Shown in pieces: positions 60,313-64,000 of a stretch of DNA of 64,000 bases. The position numbers were made by a program, and so were the translations under genes. The stretch is from Adineta vaga (Eukaryota > Rotifera), in assembly GCA_021613535.1 (NCBI GenBank), contig CP075493.1, positions 9,362,001 through 9,426,000 of the forward strand, written 5' to 3'. Positions within the stretch are counted from its first letter, which is position 1. Each line of letters opens with the position of its first letter. Below the pieces are notes generated by a model. That model searched no databases. It saw only the letters and a list, made by a program, of their open reading frames with translations, and had not been told where the DNA came from.

Positions 60313-61551
60313 CATGAAGAATACTTAGAACGAAAGAAATTAGTTTGTTTTTACAACTGTAAATTAATGTCTTAATACACTTGTTCTTTCATCATTCCAT
60401 TTTGGCATTCCAGAATTTGAATGCAATCGTTATTATCATCATATTAATCTCATCAACAACTGCTAATCTTCTTCGACATAATAAAAAAAAAGCACGTACT
60501 ATATCGCTGCAACTATCATCTCATTTATTTACATTGCCGAAGATAGACAGATTAAATATCTTTCAACAGATTTGTCATTGATTAGATGTCTGAACTCTTT
60601 TCATTGATCAAAAATTATTTCTTGTGTTTATCATGTTTTGAAGTGTAATATTATGAAAACAATTTCAAATAAATATATATTGAAAGATATTAGTGTTTCC
60701 TGACGGATGGCAAGAGGCAAATAGTGGCTAGTTCGTAACTTTTGTTTTTCTCTTCGGAACATGGTCCATAGAAACTACGATTTGTGCTTAAGTCTGCAAA
60801 CAGTGGACCTTACAGACATGTTAATAATTGTAAGATATTGTTTCTTTTGTTAACAGATGAAATCAATCGTTGAGATGCAGTTATGTGTGTCAACAAACAA
60901 TTAGTATTTTATACGAGATAACTATCGAGGTATGAGTCGAGATAAATCCAGATCATTGCGTATGAATTTCAAATCTTTTGTTAAAATTCAATGTCTTAAA
61001 CAAAATTTTCTTTCAACCTGATTATGTGATGAATCTCATATTGTACGAACTCGTTTCTTTTGGAAATGCCACATCAAATCATTGATACAATATGTTTTAC
61101 TTTCTCATTTATCACCCATCGATAGAAATTTCCTTGATTAAATACCATATCACATTCTTACGTTATATCATCATGTATAGAATCGTACGCGAAGAACATA
61201 TGTAAGTTCACTCGGAGCAAAACCAAAAAGAAATAATCTATCCAATCAAGATGTTTGAATAAAAATAACAGCTGTTCTTTCTGTAGCATAATCGTATGCC
61301 CTTTTGACTTTATCCAGGATGCAAAGATAAAAAAAGACGACTTATCAGAGAGTTGGAAGCATCTAGTTATTTCGAGCATATAGGAGAAGGTTCTATGATC
61401 GATGATATTTCTCTGTACCCTTTCTTCCTATCTCTCTCTCCCTGGAGTCTATGGATATATATATATATATATAAGTACAAATGTGCACTAGTATATATCA
61501 GTATTCTCTCTCATCTTACATTTGTACACTGTTATTAATCTAACTACTAAT
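60313..61551. other. Intergenic, no gene recognised
   Basis: AT-rich spacer with AATAAA near 60667-60672 and a TA repeat near 61454-61471. Open frames (60381-60581, 61158-61379 minus, 61353-61538) show no domain or sensible context. Confidence 0.45.
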
Positions 61552-62321
61552 ATGCATTTGGTTTTATTCTCAATCGTTGCTGTTTGTATTGCAGGTTAGT
61601 TGAAAACTAAATTTTTCTTAAACAAACTTTATACTCCGAGAATCTAAACAGGAAGCAGAACTCAAGAAATTGCCATTTCTACTGAATATTTACGGGCGCA
61701 TGCCAATGATTCTCTTTCATCTGATTCAGGTCGGTCAATGAGTACAAATAAATAGATTGAAACTAATATGTAAACTACTGCTAAAGTCCAATGAACATCA
61801 TATATTAATTCATGAATTTACCAATCTAATCTTCTTATTTTAGCAATTAATGCACAAGCACCAATTGTTGCTGTTGCCGTCAGTGCAGCACCATCAACAA
61901 AAGTTACTACTAGTACTACTACTACTACCGCTACTGTAACAAGTAAGTGTTTCAGAGAATTTGTCATCAAATAACAATATAAATTGATTTCTAGCATCAA
62001 CTGCTGCTCAAGACAACAGTTCAGGTAAATGAAATATTTATAGAAAATATTCGTTTATAATCTGATATCTTTACAATAGAGAATAATGATGATGATAAGA
62101 AACAAAAACCATACGATCATGAACATGATTCTCATCATGATCATGACGCGACAATTTCTGTTGATGTTCATAATGTTCTCGATTTATTCAAACAAGAATT
62201 ACAAGAAGTTGAAGAACGTATTATTCATGCAATTCATCATGGACATGATGATCATGATCATGCTCATCATAATTCAACTGCTGCTCCAGTTCTCAAATCA
62301 TATCGCACAGCTTCACGTTAA
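61552..62321 (+). CDS. Secreted histidine-rich protein
   Basis: Five short exons rebuilt from splice phases: 61552-61594, 61652-61729, 61844-61942, 61995-62024, 62080-62321 (163 residues). Exon 1 encodes only the signal peptide (MHLVLFSIVAVCIAG). A Thr-rich stretch (STTTTTATVTTS) suggests O-glycosylation, followed by an acidic DDDKK segment. The last exon has two His/Asp clusters (YDHEHDSHHDHD and IHHGHDDHDHAHH) flanking an amphipathic helix-like segment (VLDLFKQELQEVEERIIHA). About 18 of the last 70 residues are histidine, so binding of Zn, Cu or Ni outside the cell is likely, though only inferred from composition. No known family was recognised. The gene ends 75 nt from the stop of the SPATA1-like gene on the other strand. 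Every single exon is too short to stand out as an open frame except the last. Confidence 0.7.
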
Positions 62322-62396
62322 AAACAAATCTCTTCAAAATATGTATATTGCAATAAGAAAAAGACAAAACAAAAGAACTTCAAGACATTTTTTTAG

Positions 62397-63956
62397 TCAA
62401 TTCTCTATTTGATATTTAATATGATTTAAATTCATTTTAGCTTGATTTAGTTCTTGTTTTAGTAGTTGACATTCTTTTTCAGCTTGATTTCGTAACTAGA
62501 ATAAAGACAAGTTTTAAAATAGAATTATTTTATCTTTTCTCCAACTTTTACTTTGATATCAGTTGATAATCGTAATTTAGCTTGATCAAGTTGAGAATGA
62601 ATATTTTGCATCTCATGCTCCATGCGTGTCAATTGTAATAAAGATTTCTACAAGAAGAAAAATGAAAATGAAATTTTCAAAAAAGAAACTTATTTCCTAC
62701 ACCAAGTTCTGCTTCTTTAGTATAACCCATTTCAATTGCATGTTTATATTCAGTCTCAATAGTTTGTTCAGTTTTCTTATGTAATCTCTCAAGTTCAGCA
62801 GTGGATTGTGTGGATTGTAGTTCAATAGGGCCAGTTCGTTTCTTTTCTTGATAGTATTTTTTCTTCCATAAATCACGAGCTACGAACAACAATCAATAGA
62901 ATCTTGAGAACAACAAACACAAAAAGAAACCTTCTTGTCGTCGTGACGTTAATCGATGATGAAGAGATTTTAATTGATGCACTGAGTCATCACGAGCTTT
63001 TTCAAGATCAATACGTCTTGTACGTGCATCATGAAGACGGATACGAAGACTTTTCGCTAAAGAAAAAATACATTAGTAAAGTACTTTTAACAACTAAAAT
63101 GTTTTCGTTGAAGAACTTTGAAAAAGAATTTCGATGGATGCAAAAAATGTTTACTATGTTAGAAAAATAAAGAATGTATGTAAATAGAATTTCAAGAATA
63201 AATGGTGCTTAATATACTTGTCGATGAAAAGATTTTATGAACAACTCCTCTCGATATGTCGATCAACATATGTAGAACAGATGTTTAATGGAAAATATCA
63301 AAGGTCATCGAGAAAGATTATGACTACAAGTACTCATTTATCCTTCAGAATCATAGTTAAACATCGAGAATGAAGAAAAGAAGCAGATCAGTTGAGTCAA
63401 AAGAAATACATACGATCATCACGGGATAATTCTAATTCTCGTCGTTGTCGTTCTTTTATTTCTTTTAAGTTTTGTTTCTCTTCTCGAGCTTGTTGACGTC
63501 GTTGTACTTCACCGGCTCGTCGTTCCAATTCATACCTTATTTTTTGAAATTAAAAAAAGTAGAAATTCATTCCAGAATAAGAAATGATCAATTTTGCACT
63601 TACACAACATACAAACATCAATACAACTATACATTTATATTACTCACGTCTTCTCGTTATCATTTATATCCGGTGTTGAAATCTGTACTAACTCGTCTTC
63701 AGGAGGACGAATTTTAGTTACGGTTGCAGTTCGATTATTCTCAATATCAGATTTTCTTGATGAACAAATCTTTTCATCTATTTTTTGAGATTTTGATGAA
63801 AGTTTTCCTTCTGATTTCATTGATGATAATAATGATGATGAATTAGACTGTATACTATGTCGATGTTCTTTGATTAAAATTCTTGTTTCAGCTCGAGATA
63901 TATGAACCTCATCTTCTGATGTCGATCCAATTGATGATGATCGCGATAAAATTTCA
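62397..63956 (-). CDS. SPATA1-like coiled-coil protein, 5' part beyond the window
   Basis: Six exons visible on the minus strand: 63956-63648, 63535-63414, 63056-62931, 62879-62701, 62647-62552, 62495-62397 (stop). The 5'-most exon seems to start at an acceptor (AG at 63957-63958) and the gene continues past the window edge; alternatively that exon is open up to about 63991. The visible protein has a Ser-rich acidic region (SRSSSIGSTSEDEV), then a long charged coiled coil: YELERRAGEVQRRQQAREEK, RDLWKKKYYQEKKRTGPIE, ELERLHKKTEQTIE, LLQLTRMEHEMQNIHSQLDQAKLRLSTDIK and LRNQAEKECQLLKQELNQAK. The LWKKKYYQEKK block and the order of following segments recall the C-terminal domain of spermatogenesis-associated protein 1, a sperm/cilium-linked protein. 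Family assignment is from memory of the domain pattern and remains moderate. Confidence 0.6.
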
Positions 63957-64000
63957 CTATTGAAAGATATTCGGAAGATAAGAAAAGGCAAACAAGAATG

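Noticed and set aside
62086-62412. 108-residue Met/Ile-rich plus-strand open frame
   Set aside because: Out-of-frame shadow of the last exon of the histidine-rich gene.
63472-63788. Plus-strand open frames near the window end
   Set aside because: Antisense to exons and an intron of the SPATA1-like gene; no domain.

Overview
The window is eukaryotic and animal-like. It is AT-rich and gene-dense. Most genes have several exons joined by short (about 45-70 nt) GT-AG introns, and I rebuilt these gene models by hand from splice signals, reading phase and family alignment remembered from experience. The best guess is a bdelloid rotifer (Rotaria/Adineta-like): the intron style, lack of recognisable transposons, a cluster of secreted glycosidases, a membrane pentapeptide-repeat protein and many splice-acceptor-like sites just upstream of start codons (spliced-leader style) all fit. 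No sequence search could be run, so the taxon is an inference.

Left part (1-25 kb), mostly plus strand: yippee-like zinc protein, membrane-anchored copine-domain protein, polyhomeotic-like Polycomb protein, an eroded minus-strand gene remnant, the ER chaperone HSP90B1/GRP94, akirin, an SLC22-type MFS transporter with a possible alternative first exon, a 3-kb empty spacer with a TC microsatellite, a divergent cation-diffusion-facilitator (ZnT) protein, and ribosomal protein L15 (minus).

Middle part (25-37 kb): a small one-pass membrane protein, riboflavin kinase, a tandem pair of paralogous four-helix membrane proteins, a PMP3-family proteolipid, and WDR59 (GATOR2 subunit of TORC1 signalling). 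A first intron of WDR59 is almost filled by a tRNA-Gly(UCC) gene on the other strand. A pentapeptide-repeat membrane protein follows.

Right part (37-64 kb): three secreted carbohydrate-active enzymes lie close together: a GH36-like protein broken by a +1 frameshift, a plant/bacterial-type GH3 beta-xylosidase and a GH38-like DUF5054 protein, with a small cysteine-rich protein between the last two. Then come SMPD4 (neutral sphingomyelinase 3), SLC33A1 (acetyl-CoA transporter), the bifunctional lysine-degradation enzyme AASS, a serine/arginine-rich protein of unknown function, a secreted histidine-rich protein, and the 3' part of a SPATA1-like coiled-coil gene running off the window end.

The genes are a mixture of housekeeping and accessory functions; apart from the glycosidase cluster and the two tetraspan paralogs there is no operon-like functional grouping. 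No rRNA, CRISPR or recognisable mobile element was seen.
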